28,173 bases of DNA, taken from Pseudomonadota bacterium. GTDB taxonomy: Bacteria; Pseudomonadota; Alphaproteobacteria; Sphingomonadales; Sphingomonadaceae. This document shows, piece after piece, positions 16,342-25,494 of this stretch. The DNA lies in the NCBI GenBank assembly GCA_023390675.1, contig JAEWCK010000116.1, forward strand, positions 1-28,173. The letters are read 5' to 3'. The first letter of the stretch is position 1. Every line of letters begins with the position of its first letter. Made by a program: the position numbers and the translations under genes. The notes below the pieces were generated by a model, which saw only the letters and a program-made list of their open reading frames with translations, was not told where the DNA came from and did not search any database.

Positions 16342-17627
16342 TCACGAGCACCCATTGGCGCGGCAAACGCTATGCGGTGCTCGGGCTGGCGCGCTCGGGG
16401 CTGGCGACCGTCGACGCGCTGGTCGCGGCGGGCGCCGATGTCACCGCATGGGATAGCAGCGAGGCGGCGCGCGCGAAGGCGCAGGGCGCGACGCTCGCCG
16501 ATCCGCTCGCGATCGACCTGGCCGGATATGCCGGCGTCGTCGTATCGCCCGGCGTGCCGCTCAACCGGCACCCGATCCGCGCTCATGCGGCCGAGGCGCG
16601 CGTCCCGATCGTCGGCGACATCGAGCTGTTCGCCGAAGCGCGCGCCGAGCTGCCGCCGCACAAGGTGGTGGGGATCACCGGGACCAACGGCAAGTCGACC
16701 ACGACGGCGCTGATCCATCATATCTGTGAGACCGCGGGCCTCCCCGCGCGGCTCGGCGGGAATATCGGGCTGCCGATCCTCGGGCAGGAGCCGCTGCCCG
16801 CGGGCGGCGTCTATGTGCTCGAGCTGTCGAGCTACCAGATCGACTTGACCCGCAGCCTCGATTGCGACGTCGCGGTGCTGCTCAACATCACGCCCGATCA
16901 TCTCGATCGCTATGACGGGTTCGATGCCTATGCCGCGTCCAAGGCGCGGCTGTTCGCGATGCAGGCGCCGGGACACGCCGCGGTGATCGGCATCGGCGAC
17001 ATCCCTTCCGCCGACATCGCGCGGGAAATCGCGCGCGGCGGCCGCAGCGAGGACCTGACCAAGATCGCGCCCGGCCTTTGCATGGACCAGTCGCGCTGGC
17101 CCGCGCTGCAGGGGCCGCACAATGCGCAGAACGCGCTGGCTGCGATCGCGGCGTGCGAGGCGCTCGGCATCGCGCAGGCGGCGATCGACAAGGGGCTCGA
17201 GACTTTCCCCGGCCTGCCGCACCGGATGGAGCGCGTGGCGGAGCGGAACGGCGTGCTGTTCGTCAACGACAGCAAGGCGACCAACGCAGACTCGACCGCG
17301 CCGGCGCTCTCGGCTTACCCGCGCATTCACTGGATTCTCGGCGGGCTCGCCAAGACCGACAGCCTCGATGCATGCCGCGCGGGCTTCGGCAATGTCGTCA
17401 AGGCGTACACGATCGGCGATGCGGGCGAGATGTTCGCCAAGCTGCTCGAAGGCGAGATGCCGGTCGAGCGTTCGGGCACGCTTGAAGCGGCGGTCAAGGC
17501 CGCCGCCGCCAATGCGAAGCCAGGCGAAGTCGTGCTGCTCTCGCCGGCCTGCGCCTCGTTCGACCAGTTCAAGGATTACGAGGCCCGCGGCCACGCGTTC
17601 CGCGACGCAGTGGAGGCGCTCGGATGA
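16338..17627 (+). CDS. murD: UDP-MurNAc-L-alanine--D-glutamate ligase
   Basis: A 429-residue Mur ligase adding D-Glu. It has an N-terminal Rossmann-like domain (AVLGLARSGLATVDAL), VSPGVPLNRHP, the ATP loop TGTNGKSTT (Lys119), LELSSYQID, LLNITPDHLDRYDG, and FVNDSKATNADST for the C-terminal domain. GTG 16338 overlaps the mraY stop (GTGA). Confidence 0.96.
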   Translation: MITSTHWRGKRYAVLGLARSGLATVDALVAAGADVTAWDSSEAARAKAQGATLADPLAIDLAGYAGVVVSPGVPLNRHPIRAHAAEARVPIVGDIELFAEARAELPPHKVVGITGTNGKSTTTALIHHICETAGLPARLGGNIGLPILGQEPLPAGGVYVLELSSYQIDLTRSLDCDVAVLLNITPDHLDRYDGFDAYAASKARLFAMQAPGHAAVIGIGDIPSADIAREIARGGRSEDLTKIAPGLCMDQSRWPALQGPHNAQNALAAIAACEALGIAQAAIDKGLETFPGLPHRMERVAERNGVLFVNDSKATNADSTAPALSAYPRIHWILGGLAKTDSLDACRAGFGNVVKAYTIGDAGEMFAKLLEGEMPVERSGTLEAAVKAAAANAKPGEVVLLSPACASFDQFKDYEARGHAFRDAVEALG

Positions 17628-18853
17628 GCGACGCCGTCGAAGCCCCCGAGGCCAAAGGCGAGGTCCGCCGCCGCGTCCAGCAGCAGCTCGGCCGCGCGAG
17701 CAAGAGCCGCGCGGGAATGTGGTTCTGGGAAGTCGACCGCGTGCTGCTGACGCTCGCGATGCTGCTGATCGCGATCGGGCTCGTCGCGGTCGCCGCCGCG
17801 TCGCCCGCCACCGCGCGGCGCTATTCGGATGCGACGCACATCATGGCGCCGATGCACTATTTCTGGCGCCAGCTGATCTGGGTGTGCGTCTCGGCACCCG
17901 TGCTGATCGGCGTGTCGATGCTGCCGACCCAGCTCGCGCGACGCCTGTCGTTGATCGGCGCGGCTATCGCGCTGCTTGCGCTCGCTCTGGTGCCGGTGCT
18001 CGGCCACGAAGTGAACGGCGCCAGGCGCTGGATTGGCTTCGGCATCGCCGATTTCCAGCCCTCCGAATTCTTGAAGCCGCTGTTCATCGTCGCCACGGCC
18101 TGGATGCTTTCCTTCCGCGCTAAGGACCCGCAGCTTCCCGTGCTGTTCGTCACCGGGGCGCTGACGGCCCTGGTCGGCGTGCTGCTGATGATGCAGCCCG
18201 ATTTCGGCCAGACGATCGTGTTCGGCCTCGTCTGGCTGATCCTGCTGATGATCTCGGGGATCTCCCCCGCTGCGATCGGCGGGCTGATCGGCACCGCGTT
18301 CGCGGGGGTGATCGCGGCCTATCTGTTCTACGACACCGCGAAGACGCGCATCGACAATTTCCTGTTCCCCACCAAGGAAGCCGCGCTCGCGGACCGCTAT
18401 CAGGTCGAGATGGCGCACGACACGCTGACCGCGGGCGGGCTCACCGGCACCGGCCCCGGCAACGGCCAGATGAAGTTCAAGCTGCCCGAAGGGCATACCG
18501 ACTATATCTTCTCGGTGATCGGCGAGGAGTTCGGGCTGATCGCCTGCGCGGTGATCGTCATCCTCTATCTCGCCATCGTGATCCGCGTCCTGATGAAGCT
18601 CCTCGACGAGGAAGACGCCTTCCGCCTGCTCGCCGCCGCCGGGCTCGCCGCGCAATTCGGGGTGCAGGCGCTGATCAACATGGCGGTCAACACCGGCATC
18701 GCCCCGTCCAAGGGGATGACCTTGCCGTTCATTTCCTATGGCGGATCGTCGATGGTGGCGCTTTCGATCGGCTTCGGGTTGCTGCTCGCCTTCACGCGGC
18801 GAAATCCGTATCTGAAGCGCTCGCCCTATACCGGGCGCTGGAGCAAACCATGA
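17624..18853 (+). CDS. ftsW: FtsW, septal SEDS peptidoglycan glycosyltransferase
   Basis: A 409-residue polytopic membrane protein that polymerises lipid II at the septum together with FtsI. The N-terminal 40 residues are cytoplasmic and charged, followed by about ten membrane segments. SEDS signatures: WIGFGIADFQPSEFLKP (Pro146-Ser-Glu), a GTGPGNGQMKFKLPEGHTDYIF-like loop, GEEFGLI, and the closing SYGGSSM. Its place between murD and murG separates it from RodA. ATGA overlap with murD. Confidence 0.95.
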   Translation: MSDAVEAPEAKGEVRRRVQQQLGRASKSRAGMWFWEVDRVLLTLAMLLIAIGLVAVAAASPATARRYSDATHIMAPMHYFWRQLIWVCVSAPVLIGVSMLPTQLARRLSLIGAAIALLALALVPVLGHEVNGARRWIGFGIADFQPSEFLKPLFIVATAWMLSFRAKDPQLPVLFVTGALTALVGVLLMMQPDFGQTIVFGLVWLILLMISGISPAAIGGLIGTAFAGVIAAYLFYDTAKTRIDNFLFPTKEAALADRYQVEMAHDTLTAGGLTGTGPGNGQMKFKLPEGHTDYIFSVIGEEFGLIACAVIVILYLAIVIRVLMKLLDEEDAFRLLAAAGLAAQFGVQALINMAVNTGIAPSKGMTLPFISYGGSSMVALSIGFGLLLAFTRRNPYLKRSPYTGRWSKP

Positions 18854-20007
18854 CCAATTCGCGCAGCTATGTCCTCGCAGCCGGGGGGACCGGCGGGCAT
18901 ATGGTGCCCGCGGCCGCCCTCGCCGCCGAGCTGGCGAGCCGCGGCCACCACGTCGCGCTGGTAAGCGACGATCGCGGCGTGCGCTTTCCGGGGCTGTTCG
19001 AGGATGTAGAGACGCACGTCCTCCCCGCGGGCAGGCTGGGCGGCGGGCCGATCGGCTATCTGCGCGCGGGCGCCAGGATCATGGCGGGGCGGTCGATGGC
19101 CCTCCAGCTTTACCGGAACATGCGCCCATCGGCAGTGATCGGCTTCGGCGGCTATCCCGCGCTGCCCTCCCTGCTGGCGGCGTTCCGCGCGGGCATCCCG
19201 ACGATCATCCACGAGCAGAACGCCGTGCTGGGTCGCGTCAACCGCTTCGTCGCTGGCAAGGTCGATGCGATCGCCACAGCCTATGACGAAGTCGAGCGCA
19301 GCAAGCCGGGCTGGGCGAAGAAGACGCATGTCGTCGGCAATCCGGTGCGCGCCGCGGTGCTGGCGCTCAGGGACCGGCCTTATCCAATCCTCGACGAGGA
19401 CGGCATCTTCCGCGTGCTCGTTACCGGCGGCAGCCAAGGCGCGAGCGTGCTGAGCCAGGTGGTGCCCGACGGGCTCGCATTGCTTCCCGTCCATTTCCGC
19501 CGCCGGATGCAAGTGACGCATCAGGCGCGCGTCGAGGATATCGAGAGCGTGCGCGCCAAATATCAGGCGCACGACATTCCTGCCGACATCTCGACCTACA
19601 TCACCGATATGCCCGAGATCCTCGCCTGGACCCACGTCGTGATCGCGCGCGCGGGGGCCTCGACCATCGCCGAGCTGACCACCGCGGGACGCCCGGCGAT
19701 CCTCGTCCCGCTGCCCAGCGCGACCGACGACCACCAGACCGCGAACGCGCGCGAGATCACCGAGGCAGGGGGCGCGCGGACGATTCCGCAACGCGCCTTC
19801 ACTGCGCCCGAGCTCGCCAAGCAGATCCAGAAGCTGGGGCTCGACACGCAAGGCCTTTCCAACGCCGCCGCGCGCGCCCGCGCCTGCGGCCGCCCCAATG
19901 CTGCGCGCGACCTCGCCGATCTTGTCGAATCGATCCACGCGCCGACTGCGCCGATCGGCGTCCGCCGCGCGGCCAGGCAGGGCTCGGCCCAGGCGGCCTA
20001 CGCATGA
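18850..20007 (+). CDS. murG: MurG, lipid II-forming GlcNAc transferase
   Basis: A 385-residue GT28 glycosyltransferase on the inner face of the membrane that adds GlcNAc to lipid I. LAAGGTGGHMVPA (9-21) is the lipid/phosphate-binding loop; VIGFGGYPALPSL, IIHEQNAVLGRVNR, VTGGSQGASVL and RAGASTIAEL follow, the last binding UDP-GlcNAc. An extra tail of about 25 residues (PTAPIGVRRAARQGSAQ) runs past the usual end. ATGA overlap with ftsW. Confidence 0.96.
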   Translation: MTNSRSYVLAAGGTGGHMVPAAALAAELASRGHHVALVSDDRGVRFPGLFEDVETHVLPAGRLGGGPIGYLRAGARIMAGRSMALQLYRNMRPSAVIGFGGYPALPSLLAAFRAGIPTIIHEQNAVLGRVNRFVAGKVDAIATAYDEVERSKPGWAKKTHVVGNPVRAAVLALRDRPYPILDEDGIFRVLVTGGSQGASVLSQVVPDGLALLPVHFRRRMQVTHQARVEDIESVRAKYQAHDIPADISTYITDMPEILAWTHVVIARAGASTIAELTTAGRPAILVPLPSATDDHQTANAREITEAGGARTIPQRAFTAPELAKQIQKLGLDTQGLSNAAARARACGRPNAARDLADLVESIHAPTAPIGVRRAARQGSAQAAYA

Positions 20008-21410
20008 AGGGCGTCGCGACCGATATCGGCACAATCCATTTTGTCGGCATCGGCGGGATCGGCATGTCCGGCATCGCCGAGGTGATGCACAATCTCGGCT
20101 ATTCGGTGCAGGGATCGGACGTCGCCGAGGGCTATGTCGTCGAGGGACTGCGCAAGCGCGGCATCCCGATCGCGATCGGGCACGACGCGGACAATCTCGG
20201 CGATGCGGCAGTGGTCGTCGTCTCGACGGCGATCGTCCGCAGCAATCCCGAAGTCGAGGCGGCATATCAGCGCCGCATCCCCGTGGTGCGCCGCGCCGAG
20301 ATGCTCGCCGAGCTGATGCGATTGAAATCGACGATCGCGGTGGCGGGCACGCACGGCAAGACCACGACCACCTCGATGGTCGCGGCGCTGCTCGATGCCG
20401 GCGGCGTCGATCCTACTGTAATCAATGGCGGGATCATCAACCAGTACGGCTCGAATGCGCGCCTCGGCGACAGCGAATGGATGGTCGTCGAGGCCGACGA
20501 AAGCGACGGAAGCTTCCTGCGCCTCGACGGCACCTATGCGATCGTCACCAACATCGATCCCGAGCATCTCGATCATTATGGCAGCTTCGACCGGGCCAAG
20601 GACGCCTATGTCGAGTTCATCGAAAACGTGCCTTTCTATGGCGCGGCGCTGCTGTGCCTAGACCATCCCGAGGTCCAGGCCATCATCCCGCGCGTCCGCG
20701 ACCGGCGGATCGTGACCTACGGCTTCGCGGCGTCGGCCGACGTGCGCGGAGTCAACGTCACGCCCTATGGCGGTGGCAACCGCTTCGAGGCGATCATCCG
20801 CCACCGCGACGGCAGCACGCGCTCGATAGAGGGAATCGAGCTGCCGATGCCGGGCCGCCACAACGTCCAGAACGCGCTCGCCGCGATCGGCGTCGCGCTC
20901 GAGCTAGGCATCCCCGACGCGACAATCCAACAGGGCTTTGCGCGGTTCGAAGGCGTTAAACGGCGCTTTACCAAGGTGGGCGAAGCGAATGGTGCAACGA
21001 TCATCGACGATTACGGCCACCACCCGGTGGAGATCCGCGCGGTGCTCGCGGCGGCGCGCGAGAGCGCGGAGGGCCGGGTGATCGCAGTCGTCCAGCCGCA
21101 TCGCTACACCCGTCTCGGCAATCTGATGGACGACTTCGCCCAGGCCTTCAACGACGCCGACATGGTCTATGTGACGCCGGTCTATGCCGCGGGCGAGGCG
21201 CCGATCGAAGGCGTGACCGGCGAAGCGCTGGTCGAGCGCATCGGGCAACGCGGGCACCGCGCGGTCGAGCCTGTGGCCGATGCCGACTCGCTCGCGGCGG
21301 TGCTTGCCCCGGTGGTCCAGCCCGGCGACCTCGTCGTCTGCCTCGGCGCGGGCGACATCACGAAATGGGCCGCGGGGCTCGCCGGCGGAATCGAGAAGGC
21401 GCGGGGTTGA
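20004..21410 (+). CDS. murC: UDP-MurNAc--L-alanine ligase
   Basis: A 468-residue Mur ligase that adds L-Ala as the first residue of the stem peptide. HFVGIGGIGMSGIAEV is the N-terminal UDP-binding loop; AGTHGKTTTT carries the ATP lysine (119); EADESDGSFL, TNIDPEHLDHYG and the C-terminal DDYGHHPVEI are all MurC-typical. ATGA overlap with murG. Confidence 0.97.
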   Translation: MKGVATDIGTIHFVGIGGIGMSGIAEVMHNLGYSVQGSDVAEGYVVEGLRKRGIPIAIGHDADNLGDAAVVVVSTAIVRSNPEVEAAYQRRIPVVRRAEMLAELMRLKSTIAVAGTHGKTTTTSMVAALLDAGGVDPTVINGGIINQYGSNARLGDSEWMVVEADESDGSFLRLDGTYAIVTNIDPEHLDHYGSFDRAKDAYVEFIENVPFYGAALLCLDHPEVQAIIPRVRDRRIVTYGFAASADVRGVNVTPYGGGNRFEAIIRHRDGSTRSIEGIELPMPGRHNVQNALAAIGVALELGIPDATIQQGFARFEGVKRRFTKVGEANGATIIDDYGHHPVEIRAVLAAARESAEGRVIAVVQPHRYTRLGNLMDDFAQAFNDADMVYVTPVYAAGEAPIEGVTGEALVERIGQRGHRAVEPVADADSLAAVLAPVVQPGDLVVCLGAGDITKWAAGLAGGIEKARG

Positions 21411-22306
21411 GCGTTTGCTACGCCTTGCCCCCGGTGCGCGGACGCCTGACCCATGGCGCGGCGCTGGCGCCTTTGGTGTGGTTCAAGAGCGGCGGCCCGG
21501 CCGAGTGGCTGTTCGAGCCGGCCGATGCCAAGGACCTTGCCGAATTTCTCTATGCGCTCGATCCCTCGGTCCCTGTGATGGGGCTGGGGTTGGGCTCCAA
21601 CATGATCGTCCGCGACGGGGGCGTACCCGGCGTGGTGGTGCGGCTCGGCAAGGCGTTCGCGACCGTCGAGCAAGTCGATGCCGTCACGCTCGAATGCGGG
21701 GGCGGGGCGTCGGGCATTCTCGTTTCGTCCAAGGCGCGCGACGCGGGGATCGGCGGCGTCGAGTTCCTGCGCTCCATCCCCGGCACCGTCGGCGGGTTCG
21801 TGCGGATGAACGGCGGCGCCTATGGCCGGGAGACCAGCGACGTGCTCGTCTCCTGCGAGGTCGTGCTGCGCTCGGGCGAGCTGAAGACCCTGTCGCGCGA
21901 CGATTTGGGCTATACCTATCGTCACAGCGAGCTGCCGCGCGGCGCGATCGTGGTGCGCGCGACCTTTCGCGGCCACGCCGAAGCTCCCGAAACGGTGCAG
22001 GCCGAGATGGACCGCATCGCCGCGGCGCGCGAGGAATCGCAGCCGCTGCGTTCGAAGACCGGTGGATCGACCTTCAAGAATCCCGATGGCCACAAGGCCT
22101 GGGCGCTGATCGATGCGGCGGGCTGCCGTGGTTTGCGGCGAGGCGACGCGCAGGTCAGCGAAAAGCACTGCAATTTCCTGCTCAATCTGGGCAATGCTTC
22201 TTCGGCCGATATCGAGGCGCTGGGCGAGGAAGTCCGCGCCAAAGTTAGGGCACAGTCAGGCGTGGAGCTGGAGTGGGAAATCCAGCGAGTTGGGGTGAGT
22301 AAGTGA
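21407..22306 (+). CDS. murB: UDP-N-acetylenolpyruvoylglucosamine reductase
   Basis: A 299-residue FAD enzyme reducing UDP-GlcNAc-enolpyruvate to UDP-MurNAc with NADPH. WFKSGGPAEWL and GLGSNMIVRDGG form the FAD site; SIPGTVGG (123-130) with MNGGAYG follows; KTGGSTFKNP (from 217) contains the catalytic Ser221; a Glu in LEWE (289 or 291) is the likely proton donor. Length and loops fit the shorter type II MurB. The start is TTG 21407, overlapping the murC stop as TTGA; no ATG in frame lies before the FAD motif. Confidence 0.94.
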   Translation: MSVCYALPPVRGRLTHGAALAPLVWFKSGGPAEWLFEPADAKDLAEFLYALDPSVPVMGLGLGSNMIVRDGGVPGVVVRLGKAFATVEQVDAVTLECGGGASGILVSSKARDAGIGGVEFLRSIPGTVGGFVRMNGGAYGRETSDVLVSCEVVLRSGELKTLSRDDLGYTYRHSELPRGAIVVRATFRGHAEAPETVQAEMDRIAAAREESQPLRSKTGGSTFKNPDGHKAWALIDAAGCRGLRRGDAQVSEKHCNFLLNLGNASSADIEALGEEVRAKVRAQSGVELEWEIQRVGVSK

Positions 22307-23223
22307 ACAAGTTGCACGTCGCGGTGCTGATGGGCGGCTGGTCCGCCGAGCGCGAGGTCTCGCTGATGTCGGGGAACGGCGTCGCGGATGCGCTCGAGAG
22401 CCTCGGCCACCGCGTCAGCCGCGTCGACATGGGCCGCGATGTTGCGGTGAAGCTCGCGGAGTTGAAGCCCGATGTCGTGTTCAACGCGCTCCACGGCACG
22501 CCCGGCGAGGACGGCACCGTGCAGGGCATGCTCGATCTGATGGGGCTCAAATACACCCACTCGGGGCTCGTCACGTCGGTGATCGCGATCGACAAGCAGC
22601 TCACCAAGCAGGCGCTGATCCCGCACGGCATCCCGATGCCCGGCGGGCGAATGGTGGCGAGCGACGAGCTGTATGCGCGCGATCCGCTGCCGCGGCCGTA
22701 TGTCCTGAAGCCGGTCAACGAAGGCTCGTCGGTCGGCGTCGCGATCGTCACCACCGAAGGGAATTACGGCAATCCGATCGCGCGCGACGCCAAGGGGCCG
22801 TGGCAGGAGTTCGACGAATTGCTCGCCGAGCCCTTCATCCGCGGGCGCGAGCTGACCACCGCGGTGATCGGGGATCAGGCGCTGGGCGTCACCGAATTGA
22901 AGCCCAGGAGCGGCTTCTACGATTACGACGCGAAATATACCGACGGGCTGACCGAGCACGTCTTCCCGGCCGAGATCCCCGACGACGTCGCCGACGCTTG
23001 CAAGCGCATTGCTTGCGAGGCGCACAAGCTGCTCGGCTGCAAGGGCGCGTCACGATCGGACTTCCGCTGGGACGACGAGCAGGGCGTCGACGGCCTCTTC
23101 CTGCTCGAGGTCAACACCCAGCCGGGGATGACGCCGCTCAGCCTGGTCCCCGAACAGGCGCGGTACCTTGGTGTTTCCTATCCCGAGCTCGTCCAGCGCA
23201 TCATCGACGAGGCGCTTGCGTGA
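22303..23223 (+). CDS. ddl: D-alanine--D-alanine ligase
   Basis: A 306-residue ATP-grasp enzyme producing D-Ala-D-Ala for MurF. LMGGWSAEREVSLMSG opens the family domain; ALHGTPGEDGTVQGML, KPVNEGSSVGVAI and LEVNTQPGMTPLSLVPEQA carry the substrate, ATP and metal contacts. A Ddl of the DdlB type is usual at this place in the cluster. GTG 22303 overlaps the murB stop (GTGA). Confidence 0.97.
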   Translation: MNKLHVAVLMGGWSAEREVSLMSGNGVADALESLGHRVSRVDMGRDVAVKLAELKPDVVFNALHGTPGEDGTVQGMLDLMGLKYTHSGLVTSVIAIDKQLTKQALIPHGIPMPGGRMVASDELYARDPLPRPYVLKPVNEGSSVGVAIVTTEGNYGNPIARDAKGPWQEFDELLAEPFIRGRELTTAVIGDQALGVTELKPRSGFYDYDAKYTDGLTEHVFPAEIPDDVADACKRIACEAHKLLGCKGASRSDFRWDDEQGVDGLFLLEVNTQPGMTPLSLVPEQARYLGVSYPELVQRIIDEALA

Positions 23224-24107
23224 GCCGCGCCCCCGCCAAGCGCGCGACGACGCGCCGCGTCGCGCCGCAGAAGCGCAAGACGAAGCGGCGGCAGAAGCGC
23301 CCCGGCCTGCTCGATCAGGCGGTCGCGGCGCTGCCCTTCAGCCAGGCAACGCTGACCCGGATGGCGACGTGGGGGATCGTCGGCATTTTCGCGATCGGCG
23401 CGCTCAGCGTCGCGAGCTGGTTCGGCGTGCCCGCCATGGTCGGCACCGCCGTCTCGCAAGTGGTGGGCGAGGCCGGCTTCAAGGTCGACGAGATCCAGAT
23501 CGACGGCCTCAAGCGAATGGACAAGATGACTGTCTATCAACAGGCGCTCGATCAGGATTCGCGGGCGATGCCAATGGTCGATTTGGCCGCCGTACGCGCG
23601 AGGTTGCTGAAATATCCCTGGATCAAGGATGCGCAGGTCAGCCGCAAGCTCCCCAACACCCTGCGCATCATGATCGTCGAGCGCGAGCCCGGCGCGATCT
23701 GGCAGAATCACGGCCAGCTGATGCTGGTCGATCCGTCGGGGGTGCCGCTCGAGCCGGTGTCGCGCGAGGCGATGCCCGATCTGCCGCTGCTGATCGGCGA
23801 GGGCGCCAATTCGCAGGAGCCTGCGCGGCGCAAGCTGATGGATTCGGCGCCGGCGCTCAAGCCGCTGGTGCGCGCCGCGACCTGGGTCGGCAACCGGCGC
23901 TGGGACATCATTTTCGACACAGGCGAAAAGCTCCAGCTTCCCGAAGGCGAGGCGGAATCGATCGCGGCGTTGAAGACGTTCGCGGAGAAGGACGGGACGT
24001 ATCGCCTGCTCGGCCGCGGCAATCTGGGGTTCGACATGCGCGATCCAGACAATCTGGTGGTTCGCCGCCCGGCCGCGATAGGCGTGCCGGCGGCGCAGGG
24101 GCTTTGA
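23220..24107 (+). CDS. ftsQ: FtsQ/DivIB cell-division protein
   Basis: A 295-residue bitopic divisome protein that binds FtsB/FtsL. The N-terminal 40 residues are very basic (RKTKRRQKRP), then one membrane segment (about 45-68), a POTRA domain starting FKVDEIQIDGLKRMDK, and the beta domain with YPWIKDAQVSRKLPNTLRI and GAIWQNHGQLMLVD. GTG 23220 overlaps the ddl stop (GTGA). Followed by a 14-bp gap before ftsA. Confidence 0.94.
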   Translation: MSRAPAKRATTRRVAPQKRKTKRRQKRPGLLDQAVAALPFSQATLTRMATWGIVGIFAIGALSVASWFGVPAMVGTAVSQVVGEAGFKVDEIQIDGLKRMDKMTVYQQALDQDSRAMPMVDLAAVRARLLKYPWIKDAQVSRKLPNTLRIMIVEREPGAIWQNHGQLMLVDPSGVPLEPVSREAMPDLPLLIGEGANSQEPARRKLMDSAPALKPLVRAATWVGNRRWDIIFDTGEKLQLPEGEAESIAALKTFAEKDGTYRLLGRGNLGFDMRDPDNLVVRRPAAIGVPAAQGL

Positions 24108-24121
24108 GGAGTAAGGGGCAA

Positions 24122-25381
24122 ATGGCGAAGGCTGCACCGGAGGGGCTGATCACTGCGCTCGACGTGGGATCGTCCAAGGTCTCGGCGCTGATCGCGCAGA
24201 AGGGCGACAATGGCGAGCTCGTCGTGCTCGGCACCGGCCAGCGCGAAAGCCGCGGCGTCAAGCGCGGCTATGTCGCCGACATGGGCGCGACCGAGCTGGC
24301 GATCCGCGAGGCGGTCGAGCAGGCCGAGCGCATCGCCGGGCAGAATATCGAGGATGTCTGGGTCAGCTTCTCGGCGGGCGGACTGATCTCGGACATCGTC
24401 AAGCTCGAGGCAGATCTGGGCGGGCACCGTATCGAGCAGAACGATGTGGATGAGCTGTTCCGCGCCGGGCGCGACGCGATCGACCCGCAGGGCAAGATGG
24501 TTCTCCACGCCCAGCCCACGCGCTACACAGTCGACGGGCTCGCGGGGGTCAAGCGCCCGCTGGGCCTCCATGCCGAGCGGCTCGGCGTCGACATCCATGT
24601 CGTCTCGACCGATGGCGCACCGGTCCGCAATCTCGATCACTGCGTCCGCTCGGCGCATCTGGAAGTACGCTCGATCATCGCCGCGCCTGTCGCCACCGGG
24701 CTCGCCTGCCTGACCGACGAGGAGCGCGAGCTGGGAGTCGCGCTTGTCGAGATCGGTGCGGGCGTCACCAATGTCAGCGTGTTCGCGGGCGGCGTGCTCG
24801 CGGGGCTCGCCTCGATCCCGATGGGATCGGCCGACATCACCGACGACATCGCGTCGGCCTTCGGTACGGCGCGCGCCTGGGCCGAGCGGACCAAATGCTT
24901 CCACGGCTCGGCGAACCTGAGCCCGCGCGACAATCACGAGATGATCGACGTCGTCCCCGCAATTCCCGACGACGGGGCGGAAGGGCCGCGCATCACCAAG
25001 GCGCAGCTCAATGCGATCATCCGCCAGCGGCTCGAACGGCTGATGGGCGAGATCGGCAAGGAGCTGAAGAAGTTGGGCTTCGAGGACCCGGTCGGCCGTC
25101 AGATCGTCCTCACCGGCGGCGGCGCGGACCTGAAGGGCGTCGCCGACTATGCGCAGCAGTTCCTGGGAAGCGCGGTCCGCGTCGGCCGTCCGAAGGGGCT
25201 GGTGGCCTTGCCAGAGGCGCATTCGGGCCCTGCTTTCGCAACGCTGGCTGGGCTCGCGCGTTTCGCCGCTTCCGATCCGATCGACCTGCGTGCGCTGGAG
25301 CCGGCGCTCCAGCTCGTCACCAAGGCGAGCCCCGGGGCGCTGCTCCAGCGGCTGATCGCGGCGTTCCGGGCGAATTATTAG
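24122..25381 (+). CDS. ftsA: FtsA, actin-like membrane tether of FtsZ
   Basis: A 419-residue actin-fold ATPase that links FtsZ filaments to the membrane. ITALDVGSSKVSALIAQ is the phosphate-1 loop; the 1C domain follows; VALVEIGAGVTNVSVF is phosphate 2; IVLTGGGADLKGV is the adenosine motif. The last residues (ALLQRLIAAFRANY) form an amphipathic helix, the usual membrane-targeting sequence. AAGGGG before ATG 24122 is a fair ribosome site. Confidence 0.97.
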   Translation: MAKAAPEGLITALDVGSSKVSALIAQKGDNGELVVLGTGQRESRGVKRGYVADMGATELAIREAVEQAERIAGQNIEDVWVSFSAGGLISDIVKLEADLGGHRIEQNDVDELFRAGRDAIDPQGKMVLHAQPTRYTVDGLAGVKRPLGLHAERLGVDIHVVSTDGAPVRNLDHCVRSAHLEVRSIIAAPVATGLACLTDEERELGVALVEIGAGVTNVSVFAGGVLAGLASIPMGSADITDDIASAFGTARAWAERTKCFHGSANLSPRDNHEMIDVVPAIPDDGAEGPRITKAQLNAIIRQRLERLMGEIGKELKKLGFEDPVGRQIVLTGGGADLKGVADYAQQFLGSAVRVGRPKGLVALPEAHSGPAFATLAGLARFAASDPIDLRALEPALQLVTKASPGALLQRLIAAFRANY

Positions 25382-25494
25382 AAGAAATGCGTTGGTAACT
25401 TCGTCTTTCCTCTAGAGTCGCTCCGGGGCTTGGTGCAGAACGGGCCATATTTTACGCGTCTGTGACAGGTTTGGCGCGTGGGGAGACCAAGACG
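25382..25494 (+). promoter_or_regulatory. ftsA-ftsZ gap, likely ftsZ promoter region
   Basis: The only substantial gap in the cluster (113 bp). It contains the palindrome CTCTAGAG (25410-25417), an overlapping GANTC site GAGTC (25415-25419), and an AT-rich CATATTTTAC (25446-25455) that could supply a -10. GGGGAG lies about 12 nt before the ftsZ ATG. No -35/-10 pair with good spacing was found, so the promoter is inferred from position and composition. Confidence 0.42.

Noticed and set aside
25392..25418. TTGGTA ... TAGAGT as the ftsZ promoter
   Set aside because: Spacer is only 15 nt and both boxes are poor; kept only as a general promoter region.
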